Below are positions 55,497 through 64,000 of a DNA stretch of 64,000 nt, one piece after another. The stretch lies in assembly GCA_902810705.1 (NCBI GenBank), contig CADDYU010000001.1, positions 1 to 64,000 of the forward strand, read 5' to 3'. The translations under genes and the position numbers were made by a program. The notes beneath the pieces are model-generated. The model was given only the letters and a program-made list of their open reading frames with translations, did not search any database and was not told where the DNA came from. Each line of letters starts with the position of its first letter. The first letter of the stretch is position 1. The stretch comes from Methylococcaceae bacterium. Its GTDB lineage: Bacteria; Pseudomonadota; Gammaproteobacteria; Methylococcales; Methylococcaceae.

Positions 55497-58400
55497 TCCT
55501 GGTTTTCCTCCTGCTTGGGGCCGAAGCCGGATAAATCCTTGACGCCGCGCCAGGCGCGGTCGAGCACGTCGAGCGGCAGGTTACCGTGGATACGGGTAAT
55601 CGAGGGATTGTCCCAGCCGCCTTGCACGGCATAGTGGGTGGCGGTAATGCTGTCGACTTTCTCGCCGATCAGCTGCTGTGCCACATACACGGCCGCTCCG
55701 ACAACGGGGCCGCCGGCCAAGGCGCCGGCAATCGGCAGGGCGGCGGTGGTATGCGGGATCACGGTCACGATCTGGTCCAAATCCCTGGCAACCAGTCCGA
55801 TCCGGCCGCTGACCAGAATCTTGGCAGAAACCGCATTGATCAGAAAGCCCTCCGTAAAGGCTTGACCGTCGCCGATCCGGAAGGTTCCGGCGACATCGTC
55901 ATAGGCCAGTCCCTTGCCGAACAAGTCGCTGAAGTCGAAGGTCAATCGGCGCCACAGGGAATTCAAGTTTAGCATACCAATCACGCGGCCCAGACCGGGC
56001 TCGATGTTGAGCAAGCCGCCCTTGCCTAGACTCAGCTTGACGGTTCCGGCGATCGTAGCGGCGGAAAAGCGGTACGGGGCGCCTGGCCAGTCGAGCGTGA
56101 AATTTAGATCCGCGGGCGTGCCTCTGACTTCTCCGCTGCGTCCCTGGGCCGCGAGGAACTCGCCCAGGCTGTCAATCTGCACTTTTCCCTCCAGGTGGGT
56201 GCTCGCCGGTCGGCTCGGGGTGCGCGTCCAGTTGCCATGGAGTTCGAGCCTATGGTTCTTGGCGGTCACGGTAAGTGTTTTGACGATCATGCCATGAGCG
56301 CGGCGCTCGGTATCGAGCTCAAGAGTCCCCAAGTCGGCATTCTTTCGGAATAACCGTTTGACTTGAAGTTGCAAGTTCGGAATGACGGCGGGGTCAAGTT
56401 CGTTTTCGCGGGTCGGGGGAGCCGTTCCGGACGCGCTCACCAGCCTGTGCCAGGTATCCGGAAGTTCGAGAGAGTCAAGATCAAAGCGGATGAGGTCGGG
56501 CGCTGCCGAAACCCGGCCTTCCGTATAGGCACCGCGGATCCGGCCCTGCCACAGGCCATTGTCTCCTCCAAGGTCCAGTGCGAAAGGTCCCAAATCCGCT
56601 TCGTTCCACGCTAGTTTTCCGACTTGCAAATGTAATTCCCGAAGCTGTCCTTCGCCGAAGCCGTTCGTCGGACGGTCTCTCCACCAACGCCACCAAGCGC
56701 TCGCGTCGAACTCGTTAAGCCGAGCGGTTATTCTGAATCCATCGGATAACGGCGCCTGGTTCGTTCCGCTCTTTGGAGGCGTACCGGAATGAAGGAAGCC
56801 GGATGGCCCCAGCGCTCGAGCTTTGACTACCGTCGGCGCGACTTGGCCGAGGACGATGTCGCCCCCTTCCAGGCGAAGGTTCCGATTGGGGCTGGAAAAT
56901 CGGAGCTGCGCCAGGAAATCCTGGCCATAAGCCAGCTGCATCGGGATTTTGCCGCCGATTTGGAAGCTCGTTTCAATCGCCAAGGGCCGAACGATGCTTT
57001 CAGGTTTACTGAAAGGGGGGGGCAACTCCAATGCGATGCCGGCGAGATCGGAACTCAGAGCAACTCGCACCGGTCCGCTTTGGGCTTCCAGGGTGTCCGG
57101 CAGCCGAAGCTCCAAGCGGTAATCCGCCGCGCCCCGGGCGTAACGCCAGAAATCCGCCGGAAATGACTTTTGCAGGGCGGCGATACTGGCCTTGCCGTGC
57201 ATCTCGATTCCAACTTCATCGCCCTCCTGCCTCACGCCGACGACCGCCGGCTGGCCCAGAAAGCGAGCCTCAAGACCGTCGGCGCTAAATCCGGCGCGGC
57301 TGAAATGCAATGGGCCTTGCAGATTCTCGATGGCGAGGTCCAGGGCGTCGACCCGCAGCGCGGCCTCGCGAAAACTTGCCACGCCATCGACGGCGGTTTC
57401 GCCGGGTTTGCCACCCAGAGGCGCCGTGAGATTCAGGGCGATGTCCAGGTCCCCGGACGCGCTGACGAACTTTCCGAGCCGTTCGGGAATCCTGCGAAGC
57501 GGTGAGTGCGCCAGGTAGTCCAAGGTGTCTGTCACCTCGGCGTGTATCCGGCTCGTGAGTATCAACCGAGGATCTCGGTACAGATCCTCGATAGCGGCAT
57601 GAGCTTCGACAATCTCGCCCTTGCCTATTCGTCCCCGCTGCATATCGATCGTCGCGCCCAAACCCCGGAACTCGAGATGGGCGTCGGTCTGAATCACAGG
57701 TGGCCAAGCCGGATGGAAGCGCGCGGCGACACCCTCGGCATCGATCTCGGCCTCGAACACCCCCTCGCTCCGATAGAACGGAAAATCGGCGGTGTAGCCG
57801 TGAAGGAGGATGTCCAAGCGGGATAGATGGCCGCCGACCAGGGCTTGCTCCGCCCATTCTGCCATGTTCGGGATGAGCCCCGAGGGAAGATAATGCCGGA
57901 TCGCGGTCACCTCCACGTCGGTGAGCCGGGCCTTGAGGTCGATGAAAGGCGAAGCCTCGGGTTGCTTCGGGAGAATGATCCGGATCCGGCCCTGTGAGGC
58001 GAGTTCGCTATTTCGGACCGAAAGGGAAGGGGCTTCCAGTACCCAATCAGTATCGGTCTGCCGCCAATTCAAGGTGGCGTGCAGGTTCGTCAGGGGGATC
58101 GGCCGCGTCAATCCCCAGGTGGCCAGATTCAGGCTGCCCGGCGCGGCGGACAGCGAGGCGAGTCCCGCGCCGTCGGTGCCGCAGATTTCTCCTTCCAAGC
58201 CGGAAAATCCGGGCGTCCCGCGCCAGCCTGCCGCGGCCAGGTCTTGAACTCGGCCGCAGAGCGCTAGCCGGTTACCCCTGGGTGCCGCCGGGGCATAGAA
58301 AAACCGCGCTTCCGTTAGCGTCCCTTTTGGCGCCAGCGCTCGAAGCGCCGAGCCAAGCTCGCCCGCTCTCACCGGTAAGACGTCCAAGGCCGATCCAAGA

Positions 58401-59461
58401 TCGCCGAGATCGAGGTGCGACGCAGCGGCGCTCAAGGTGGATAAAGTGCCGTCCGGCTGTCGATGGACCCGAACGGCCAGGCGGGTGTCGGGCCAGGGGT
58501 GATGCAGCGTGGGTCGAAAGTGGCCGAGATCGAGGCGCCAGCCGTCCGACTGATGCCTCCAAGAAAATCTACCGCCAATCGTTTTCAGCGCCAGGCGATG
58601 TTCGGTATGGCCATCCGGTTGATACGCGAAGATCGGCCCCATGAACGCGACTTCCCCGGCCGCCGACTGCGGCGCGCCTTGCCGCCAGCGGATCCAGATT
58701 TTGGCGTCGGCGGCGCCAGCCTGGAACCCGAAAGGGGAGGGAGGCAGAGCTCTCGTCAGCAAGGCCAGATTGATCGCGTGGCCCTCAAGGTAGAGGCTTG
58801 CCTGGCGGGTAGCGGCCTCGAACGGATTGCCTTCTCCATCCACGATCAGTCGCAGCGAGCGTCCGAGGCCCTGGGGCAAGCTGAAGTCCGCGCTGAGTCG
58901 GTGCCGACCGGACGTATTGCGCAGGTGCAGATCGACCCGGCCCAAAGGCAGAGGCGGCCCTGACGAACGCAAATCCTGCCAATCGATCTCCGCGTCTAGA
59001 AGATCGATACGGCCGTCAGCCAACAACCAGGCCGGTGGTCGATCGGTCGCCGTGAGGCCGACGATTGCGATGGCGCCATCTTCCTTGCGCCGAAGCGAGA
59101 ACTTGGATCCGATCACTTCCACCCGGCTGAACATCGGTTCGCCGGAGACTAGGGTGCGGAATGGATCGAGGCTCAGCCGGATCGAGGCGAAGTGGATTAC
59201 GGAACGGCCTTCCGGGTCGAGAATATGAAAGCCGCTGATCGAGATTTCGGGATGAAAACCCTGGAGACGAGCTGTTAGCGTGTCAATTTGTACTCTTTCG
59301 CCGATCAGAGCGCTGATCCGGTCTTGAAGGGATTGGCGGAACGCTGGCGCCTTGGGCAGTAGCCAAAGGCGCAAGGCGCTGAGAAACAGCGCCAGAGCGA
59401 CTAGGGAAAAGAGAAGAAAACGCAGTGTCGCTCGATGGGTGAAGCAATAAAGCCTTTTCAA
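55493..59461 (-). CDS. yhdP: YhdP-family AsmA-like envelope lipid-transport protein
   Basis: 1322 residues, typical for YhdP. A single N-terminal membrane helix (LLFSLVALALFLSALRLWLL) is followed by a very long, periplasmic, beta-rich repeat region of DUF3971/AsmA type. The C-terminal AsmA2 part has LGRVIGMLNLNSLWRRLTFD and GLVARDLDQIVTVIPHTTAA. In enterobacteria YhdP bridges the periplasm and moves phospholipids to the outer membrane together with TamB and YdbH. Start ATG 59461, directly after rng. The conserved order rng-yhdP-nit-tldD is kept. Confidence 0.93.
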   Translation of the reverse strand: MKRLYCFTHRATLRFLLFSLVALALFLSALRLWLLPKAPAFRQSLQDRISALIGERVQIDTLTARLQGFHPEISISGFHILDPEGRSVIHFASIRLSLDPFRTLVSGEPMFSRVEVIGSKFSLRRKEDGAIAIVGLTATDRPPAWLLADGRIDLLDAEIDWQDLRSSGPPLPLGRVDLHLRNTSGRHRLSADFSLPQGLGRSLRLIVDGEGNPFEAATRQASLYLEGHAINLALLTRALPPSPFGFQAGAADAKIWIRWRQGAPQSAAGEVAFMGPIFAYQPDGHTEHRLALKTIGGRFSWRHQSDGWRLDLGHFRPTLHHPWPDTRLAVRVHRQPDGTLSTLSAAASHLDLGDLGSALDVLPVRAGELGSALRALAPKGTLTEARFFYAPAAPRGNRLALCGRVQDLAAAGWRGTPGFSGLEGEICGTDGAGLASLSAAPGSLNLATWGLTRPIPLTNLHATLNWRQTDTDWVLEAPSLSVRNSELASQGRIRIILPKQPEASPFIDLKARLTDVEVTAIRHYLPSGLIPNMAEWAEQALVGGHLSRLDILLHGYTADFPFYRSEGVFEAEIDAEGVAARFHPAWPPVIQTDAHLEFRGLGATIDMQRGRIGKGEIVEAHAAIEDLYRDPRLILTSRIHAEVTDTLDYLAHSPLRRIPERLGKFVSASGDLDIALNLTAPLGGKPGETAVDGVASFREAALRVDALDLAIENLQGPLHFSRAGFSADGLEARFLGQPAVVGVRQEGDEVGIEMHGKASIAALQKSFPADFWRYARGAADYRLELRLPDTLEAQSGPVRVALSSDLAGIALELPPPFSKPESIVRPLAIETSFQIGGKIPMQLAYGQDFLAQLRFSSPNRNLRLEGGDIVLGQVAPTVVKARALGPSGFLHSGTPPKSGTNQAPLSDGFRITARLNEFDASAWWRWWRDRPTNGFGEGQLRELHLQVGKLAWNEADLGPFALDLGGDNGLWQGRIRGAYTEGRVSAAPDLIRFDLDSLELPDTWHRLVSASGTAPPTRENELDPAVIPNLQLQVKRLFRKNADLGTLELDTERRAHGMIVKTLTVTAKNHRLELHGNWTRTPSRPASTHLEGKVQIDSLGEFLAAQGRSGEVRGTPADLNFTLDWPGAPYRFSAATIAGTVKLSLGKGGLLNIEPGLGRVIGMLNLNSLWRRLTFDFSDLFGKGLAYDDVAGTFRIGDGQAFTEGFLINAVSAKILVSGRIGLVARDLDQIVTVIPHTTAALPIAGALAGGPVVGAAVYVAQQLIGEKVDSITATHYAVQGGWDNPSITRIHGNLPLDVLDRAWRGVKDLSGFGPKQEENQE

Positions 59462-59470
59462 GAATGCGGG

Positions 59471-60925
59471 CTACAGCAGGACGACATCGTATTGTTCCTG
59501 GGTGTACTGGGCTTCGGCGCGAAACTTGATGCGCACCCCGACGAAAGCTTCCAATTCCGAAAGGGTGTCGGCTTCCTCGTCCAGTAGGCGTTCCACCACT
59601 TCGTTGGAAGCCAGCACCAAAAGTTCCTGCACGTTATATTGCCGCACTTCTCGGAGGATTTCCCGGAAAATCTCAAGACATACGGTCTCCGCAGTTTTCA
59701 AGACGCCGCGCCCGCCGCAGGCGGGACAGGGCTCGCACAGCACGTGCTCCAGGCTTTCGCGGGTGCGCTTGCGGGTCATCTCCACGAGGCCCAGAGCGGA
59801 TACTTCGCTGATGGCGTTCTTGGCGTGGTCTTTTTCCAGGCTCTTGTGCAGCGCGTGCAGCACTTGATGGCGATGGTCCTCGTCCCGCATGTCGATGAAG
59901 TCGATAATGATGATGCCGCCGAGATTGCGGAGCCGAAGTTGCCGCGCGATGGCCTGGGCCGCTTCCAAATTGGTCTTGAAGATGGTTTCCTCCAGGTTCC
60001 GCCCGCCCACGAAGGCTCCCGTGTTCACGTCGATGGTGGTCATCGCCTCGGTTTGGTCGAAAATCAGGTAGCCGCCGGATTTGAGCATTACCCGGCGTTC
60101 CAGGGCTTTCTGGATTTCGTCCTCCACGCCATAGAGATCGAACAATGGCCGCTCGCCGGTATAGTGTTCGATGAGGGGAGCCAGCTCCGGTACGAACTCC
60201 TTGGCGAATTTGGTCATGCGCGTGTAGGTTTCTCGTGAGTCGACCCGGATCTTTTCCACCTTGGCGCGGTGCAGGTCCCTCAGCACCCGCATGCTGAGCG
60301 GGAGGTCCTCGTGCAGCAAGGTCTTGGGTTTGGCGGTCCGATTGCGCTGGGCGATGGAATTCCAGAGCTTGAGCAGGAATAGCATGTCAGCGCGCAACGC
60401 GGATTCATCCACGCCTTCGGCGGCGGTGCGGGCGATGAAGCCGCCGGTGCCATGTTCCTTCTGAAAGGTGTCCACGCAATGGCGAAGGCGGGCCCGCTCC
60501 GAATCGCACTCGATGCGCTGGGATACGCCGCAGGTGCGGGAATAGGGCATATAAACCTGGTACACGGAAGGAATGGAGATTTCCGTGCTGAGCCGTGCGC
60601 CCTTGGTGCCGATCGGGTCCTTGACCACCTGCACGACGAGCTCCTGGCCGTCATGGAAAATCATCTCGATCTGGTCGGTGGCGGTCTTTTCCCGGTCTCT
60701 GCTGGAAAGGTCCGAGATATGGAGAAAAGCCGCCCGCTCCAGCCCGATATCCACGAACGCCGCCTGCATGCCCGGCAAAATGCGGCAGATTTTGCCCTTG
60801 TATATGTTGCCGACCAGCCCGCGGCGCCGGGTTCGCTCGATCAGGACCTCCTGCAATACGCCATTCTCGACGATGGCAACTCGGGTTTCCGGTGGAGTGA
60901 CATTGATGAGGATTTCGTCGCTCAT
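59471..60925 (-). CDS. rng: Ribonuclease G
   Basis: 484 residues. The S1-like RNA-binding domain includes GNIYKGKICRILPGMQAAFV. The catalytic domain has the acidic metal-binding residues in TTIDVNTGAFVG and GGIIIIDFIDM. The zinc-link is CEPCPACGGRG. The length and lack of the long C-terminal scaffold distinguish it from RNase E. It processes 16S rRNA 5' ends and mRNAs. MSDEILINV at 60925 is chosen; an ATG three codons upstream is also possible. maf lies 65 bp upstream. Confidence 0.95.
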   Translation of the reverse strand: MSDEILINVTPPETRVAIVENGVLQEVLIERTRRRGLVGNIYKGKICRILPGMQAAFVDIGLERAAFLHISDLSSRDREKTATDQIEMIFHDGQELVVQVVKDPIGTKGARLSTEISIPSVYQVYMPYSRTCGVSQRIECDSERARLRHCVDTFQKEHGTGGFIARTAAEGVDESALRADMLFLLKLWNSIAQRNRTAKPKTLLHEDLPLSMRVLRDLHRAKVEKIRVDSRETYTRMTKFAKEFVPELAPLIEHYTGERPLFDLYGVEDEIQKALERRVMLKSGGYLIFDQTEAMTTIDVNTGAFVGGRNLEETIFKTNLEAAQAIARQLRLRNLGGIIIIDFIDMRDEDHRHQVLHALHKSLEKDHAKNAISEVSALGLVEMTRKRTRESLEHVLCEPCPACGGRGVLKTAETVCLEIFREILREVRQYNVQELLVLASNEVVERLLDEEADTLSELEAFVGVRIKFRAEAQYTQEQYDVVLL

Positions 60926-60989
60926 GGATTCCAACGTCTCTTTCCCACCAGGAAAGGGTCCGGATGAGGTGAACTTAAACGAGATTTGG

Positions 60990-61577
60990 TCATTGGAGGA
61001 TCACAAGTCCAATATTCTTCAACAGGGTCGCGGTCTCGAACAGCGGCAAGCCCATGACCCCCGAATAGCTGCCGGAGATCTGCCGGACAAAGACGGCTCC
61101 CTTGCCCTGGATGGCATAGGCGCCGGCTTTGTCTTGAGGCTCGCCTGAGGCCCAGTAAGCTTTGATTTCTTCTGGCGCGATGGCGCGGAACGCGACGGTG
61201 CTTGCATTGAGCGCCTCCCAATGCTTGTTTTCCGCGCGCAAGGAAACGGCGCTCAATACATGGTGCTCACGACCCGAAAGTCGGGCCAGCATTTCGGCGG
61301 CATGCTCAAAATCCCTCGGCTTCCCCAGAATCTCCCCATCCAGCACGACCTCGGTATCCGCTGCGAGCACGGGCAACCTGCCTCTGTTTTGGCGCTGCGC
61401 GGCGAGCGATTTTTCCGCGGCAAGCCGGCGAACATAGGCTTCGGGCCGCTCCCCCGGCGCGGGAGATTCGTGGATGTCCGCCGGCAGCACCTCGTATCGA
61501 ACGCCAATTTGATCCAGGAGCTCGCGGCGCCGGGGCGAGGCGGAAGCGAGGAGGAGGCGGCTAGGTAAAGCGCTCAT
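60990..61577 (-). CDS. maf: Maf-type nucleoside triphosphate pyrophosphatase
   Basis: 195 residues. The Maf signature LLASASPRRRELLDQIGV is at the N-terminus, followed by VLAADTEVVLDGEILGKPRD and GAYAIQGKGAVFVRQISGSY, which bear the catalytic Asp and the substrate loops. It hydrolyses dTTP/UTP or modified nucleotides to the monophosphates. The AIQGKGA form suggests the YhdE (dTTP/UTP) branch. It is followed by rng, as in Escherichia coli. Confidence 0.94.
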   Translation of the reverse strand: MSALPSRLLLASASPRRRELLDQIGVRYEVLPADIHESPAPGERPEAYVRRLAAEKSLAAQRQNRGRLPVLAADTEVVLDGEILGKPRDFEHAAEMLARLSGREHHVLSAVSLRAENKHWEALNASTVAFRAIAPEEIKAYWASGEPQDKAGAYAIQGKGAVFVRQISGSYSGVMGLPLFETATLLKNIGLVILQ

Positions 61578-61671
61578 AGGCAATGATGGCGAATCTTGGA
61601 TGGGGACAGGCGCGCATTGTACCGGGCTTTCGGTGCCCACAGGGCGCGATGCTCTCCCCGCGACCCCTCGA

Positions 61672-62139
61672 TTAGCGATGATAGGGATGATTCTGGAGGA
61701 TGCTCCAGGCGCGATAGATCTGCTCGGCCACCACGATCCGCACGAGAGAATGGGGAAGCGTCAAGCGGGATAGGCTCCAAAGCTGGTTCGCCCGCATCCG
61801 GCAGGCTTCGGAGAGACCGTCGGCCCCTCCGATCACCAGGGACACGTGACGGCCATTTTCCAGCCAGTGGCCAAGATTTTCTGCAAGCTCCGAGGTACTC
61901 CAGGATTTACCACCCACTTCCAAGGCCACCACGTGATCGTTTCGGGACAGAGAAGCGAGAATACGCTCGCCCTCGTCTTCCCGGAGTCGAGCCAAATCCG
62001 CATTCTTGCCGCGTTTGGCTGGGGCAATTTCCCGGAGTATTAATTCGCATTCCCTGGGCAGGCGTTTTGCGTACTCCTCATAGCCTTCCGCCACCCAGCC
62101 AGGCATGCGGGTGCCTACGGCCACGAGGTGGATTCGCAT
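61672..62139 (-). CDS. rlmH: 23S rRNA pseudouridine-1915 N3-methyltransferase RlmH
   Basis: 155 residues, exactly the family length. SPOUT-fold features are HLVAVGTRMPGWVAEGYEEY, RGKNADLARL, VALEVGGKSW, the SAM-binding knot LVIGGADGLSEAC and the C-terminal YRAWSILQNHPYHR. It methylates pseudouridine 1915 of 23S rRNA in the 70S ribosome. It lies between nadA and maf on the same strand. Confidence 0.96.
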   Translation of the reverse strand: MRIHLVAVGTRMPGWVAEGYEEYAKRLPRECELILREIAPAKRGKNADLARLREDEGERILASLSRNDHVVALEVGGKSWSTSELAENLGHWLENGRHVSLVIGGADGLSEACRMRANQLWSLSRLTLPHSLVRIVVAEQIYRAWSILQNHPYHR

Positions 62140-62207
62140 ATTGGGGTTCAGGCGAAAAAAGATTTGTGCTGGATTATAGCGGGAATGAAGGCCAAGGAAT
62201 CCAGCCC

Positions 62208-62246
62208 GTCAGGGGAAAGCCTTGGAGAGAGGAATCATCCCCTGAC
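62208..62246. other. Inverted repeat between nadA and rlmH
   Basis: GTCAGGGGA (62208-62216) and TCCCCTGAC (62238-62246) form a perfect 9-bp stem around a 21-nt loop just downstream of the nadA stop. No T-run follows. It may act as a weak terminator or mRNA 3'-end stabiliser. Confidence 0.35.
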
Positions 62247-62261
62247 AAGGGCAGTTGAGGA

Positions 62262-63359
62262 TTAGGCCACTTGCAGCATGCGGTTCAAGGCGAGCCTTGC
62301 AAGGCGGGCGTCGCTCTCGGGCACCTTGATGCGGTTGACCACCTGGCCTTCCGCCAAATTCTCCAGCACCCACAAGAGGTGCTGCGGATCAGTGCGGAAC
62401 ATGGTGGAACACATGCACACCGTCGGGGACATAAAATGGATTTCCTTGCCTTCCGGCTTGACCTCCTGGGCCAAGCGGTTGACGAGATTGAGTTCCGTGC
62501 CCACCAGCCAGCGGGTATTGGGCTCGGCTTCGCGGATGGTCTTCAGGATGTACTCGGTCGAACCGATGTACTGGGCTTTCTGGCAAACCTCGAAGGAGCA
62601 TTCGGGGTGGGCGATGACCCGCGTGTCGGGATGGCGCTCCAGGAAGCGGTCGATATGTTCGGGCCGGAACATCTGGTGCACCGAGCAGAAACCTTTCCAA
62701 AGGATGATCCTGGCCTTGCGGATTTGCTCCTTGGTCAGTCCGCCCAAAGGCTTCGTGAAATCCCAGGTGACCATTTCGTCCAAGGGAATATCCATGCGAT
62801 AGCCCGTATTGCGGCCCAAGTGTTGGTCCGGGAAGAACAACACCTTTTCCCGCTGGGCGAAGCTCCACTCCAGGATCTTGCGGGCGTTACTGGAGGTGCA
62901 GACGATCCCGTTGTGCTTACCGCAGAAGGCTTTGAGGTCGGCGGCGGAATTGATGTAGGTGACCGGCGTGACCGTCTGCTCGGGATCGAGCACCTGGGTC
63001 AGTTCCCGCCAACAGCGCTCCACGGCTTGTCGGTTGGCCATATCGGCCATGGAACAGCCGGCGGCGAGATCGGGCAGGATCGACACCTGCTCCGGTCGCG
63101 ACAAGATGTCCGCGACCTCGGCCATGAAATGCACACCGCAGAACACGATGTACTGGGCGTCGGACTTCGCGGCCTCGCGGGAAAGGCGCAGCGAATCGCC
63201 GGTAAAATCCGCATGGCGGAACACCTCGTCCCGCTGGTAATGGTGGCCGAGAATCACGCAGCGGCTGCCGAGCTTGCGCTTCGCGGCAACAATGCGCTCC
63301 TCGCACTCGGTATCATCCAGTAGAGCGAAATCTTGTAAGGCAAGAGCGGGTGCGGACAT
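62262..63359 (-). CDS. nadA: Quinolinate synthase A
   Basis: 365 residues. It condenses iminoaspartate with dihydroxyacetone phosphate to quinolinate in NAD synthesis. The three [4Fe-4S] cysteines are in IVFCGVHFMAEVADIL, GIVCTSSNARKILEW and SPTVCMCSTMFR. Other landmarks are LGHHYQRDEV and FFPDQHLGRNTGYRM. Length and start (MSAPALALQD) are normal. A TATAAT element lies about 35 bp upstream. Confidence 0.96.
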   Translation of the reverse strand: MSAPALALQDFALLDDTECEERIVAAKRKLGSRCVILGHHYQRDEVFRHADFTGDSLRLSREAAKSDAQYIVFCGVHFMAEVADILSRPEQVSILPDLAAGCSMADMANRQAVERCWRELTQVLDPEQTVTPVTYINSAADLKAFCGKHNGIVCTSSNARKILEWSFAQREKVLFFPDQHLGRNTGYRMDIPLDEMVTWDFTKPLGGLTKEQIRKARIILWKGFCSVHQMFRPEHIDRFLERHPDTRVIAHPECSFEVCQKAQYIGSTEYILKTIREAEPNTRWLVGTELNLVNRLAQEVKPEGKEIHFMSPTVCMCSTMFRTDPQHLLWVLENLAEGQVVNRIKVPESDARLARLALNRMLQVA

Positions 63360-63393
63360 AGGTTTTGAAGATGAAGATTAAGAACCAAACTTA

Positions 63394-63399
63394 ATTATA
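63394..63399 (-). promoter_or_regulatory. Candidate -10 box of nadA promoter
   Basis: On the minus strand a perfect TATAAT lies in an AT-rich stretch about 35 bp before the nadA start. No good -35 hexamer at 16-18 bp was found, so this is a weak prediction. Confidence 0.35.
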
Positions 63400-63524
63400 A
63401 TAACATAGTAAAAAGCTCTGGAATAACAAAACTCTTGTGATTCAAGTGGCTAATCGCTGGGCTAAGGCGTCGAATAGCGCCCTCCTTTTTCCGCTCGTCC
63501 GTTTTCCCGAGCAAGCCAAAACGC

Positions 63525-64000
63525 CTAGCTGACCGCCGCTCTCCGGAGCAGGCTTTCGGCCTTGGCGCGGTCGTTCAGAGCCAAATCGTACAGGGTAAGA
63601 TAATGCTGGGCGCTAAACTCCCAAGAGAAGTCCTTGCTCATGCCAGCCTGCTGAATCTTGCGCCAGACCATGGGGTTTTGATAGAGAGCGAATCCGCGAC
63701 CGATGGCCTGGTACAGGGCGTCCGCCGTGGCTTCGTCGAAAACGATGCCCGTCGCGGTACCGGCGCCGAGGTGAATCGGGTTCGCGTCCGCCACCGTATC
63801 CGCCAAGCCGCCCACTCGGCGCACCAACGGCACCGCGCCATAACGTTGACTATACATCTGGTTGAGGCCGCAAGGCTCAAAGCGGGAAGGCATCAAAAAT
63901 AGGTCAGTGCCAGCCTCGACCAGGTGGGCACTAGCCTCATCATAACCCAACTTGATGGCGATGCGGTCCGGATAGAGCCTGGCCCACTGCCTCAGTGTTT
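63525..64000 (-). CDS. glgA: Second glycogen synthase GlgA (C-terminal part, cut by window edge)
   Basis: About 158 C-terminal residues; the frame is open to the window end. GT5 signatures are FLMPSRFEPCGLNQMYSQRY followed by GAVPLVRRVGGLADTV, and the terminal helix KDFSWEFSAQHYLTLYDLAL. It differs from the copy at 13679 (for example NQMYSQRYG against TQLIALRYG), so the genome carries two distinct glycogen synthases. Confidence 0.88.
   Translation of the reverse strand, partial: TLRQWARLYPDRIAIKLGYDEASAHLVEAGTDLFLMPSRFEPCGLNQMYSQRYGAVPLVRRVGGLADTVADANPIHLGAGTATGIVFDEATADALYQAIGRGFALYQNPMVWRKIQQAGMSKDFSWEFSAQHYLTLYDLALNDRAKAESLLRRAAVS

Overview
The window looks like chromosomal DNA of a GC-rich gammaproteobacterial methanotroph (Methylococcus/Methylocaldum type). 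Two genes carry this inference: a PmoC subunit of particulate methane monooxygenase at 23054-23923 that keeps all six copper ligands, and a tandem pair of MtdB-like methylene-tetrahydromethanopterin dehydrogenases at 17651-19601. The housekeeping genes (deaD, ppk1, ppx, rng, maf, rlmH, nadA, yhdP, tldD, pmbA) are of ordinary gammaproteobacterial type. No rRNA, tRNA, CRISPR array or intact insertion sequence was seen.

Layout. 1-759 is the 3' part of an FkbM methyltransferase. 1.7-8.8 kb (minus strand) holds a DUF815 ATPase, the DEAD-box helicase deaD and the polyphosphate pair ppk1-ppx; ppk1 has an unusual N-terminal helix-hairpin-helix domain. 8.9-11.9 kb (plus) holds a YadGH-like ABC exporter and a zinc alcohol dehydrogenase. 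12.2-19.6 kb (minus) holds a DUF1269 protein, a retropepsin-like protease coupled to a glycogen synthase with a long Pro/Ala/Glu-rich N-terminus, a GH13 enzyme and the two mtdB-like genes. 20.0-23.9 kb (plus) is an RsbT-like kinase, an RsbU-like PAS/PP2C phosphatase and the solitary pmoC. 24.0-30.9 kb is a peptide/nickel-type ABC importer interrupted by a HicBA toxin-antitoxin pair and ending in a fused double ATPase. 31-34.4 kb carries two HEAT-repeat paralogues on either side of a heme-binding-protein pseudogene with two frameshifts, then a NitT/TauA-type binding protein.

34.8-50.3 kb (plus) is a surface-polysaccharide locus: APS kinase, O-antigen ligase/polymerase, Wzm/Wzt exporter, sulfotransferase, pyruvyl transferase, two GT2 and four GT4 glycosyltransferases and an AsnB-type amidotransferase. 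Together they predict an ABC-exported glycan carrying sulfate, pyruvate and amide groups. 50.4-63.4 kb (minus) is the pmbA / tldD-nit-yhdP-rng-maf-rlmH-nadA block. A lower-GC insert between pmbA and tldD holds a putative glycosyltransferase and a decayed BrnT-type toxin-antitoxin remnant. The right edge holds the C-terminus of a second glycogen synthase.

The most unusual items are the pmoC with an internal 102-bp tandem duplication lying next to a partner-switching stress module, the two Mtd paralogues with different cofactor-loop signatures, the HhH-PPK1 fusion, and a REP-like palindrome read in frame inside asnB.
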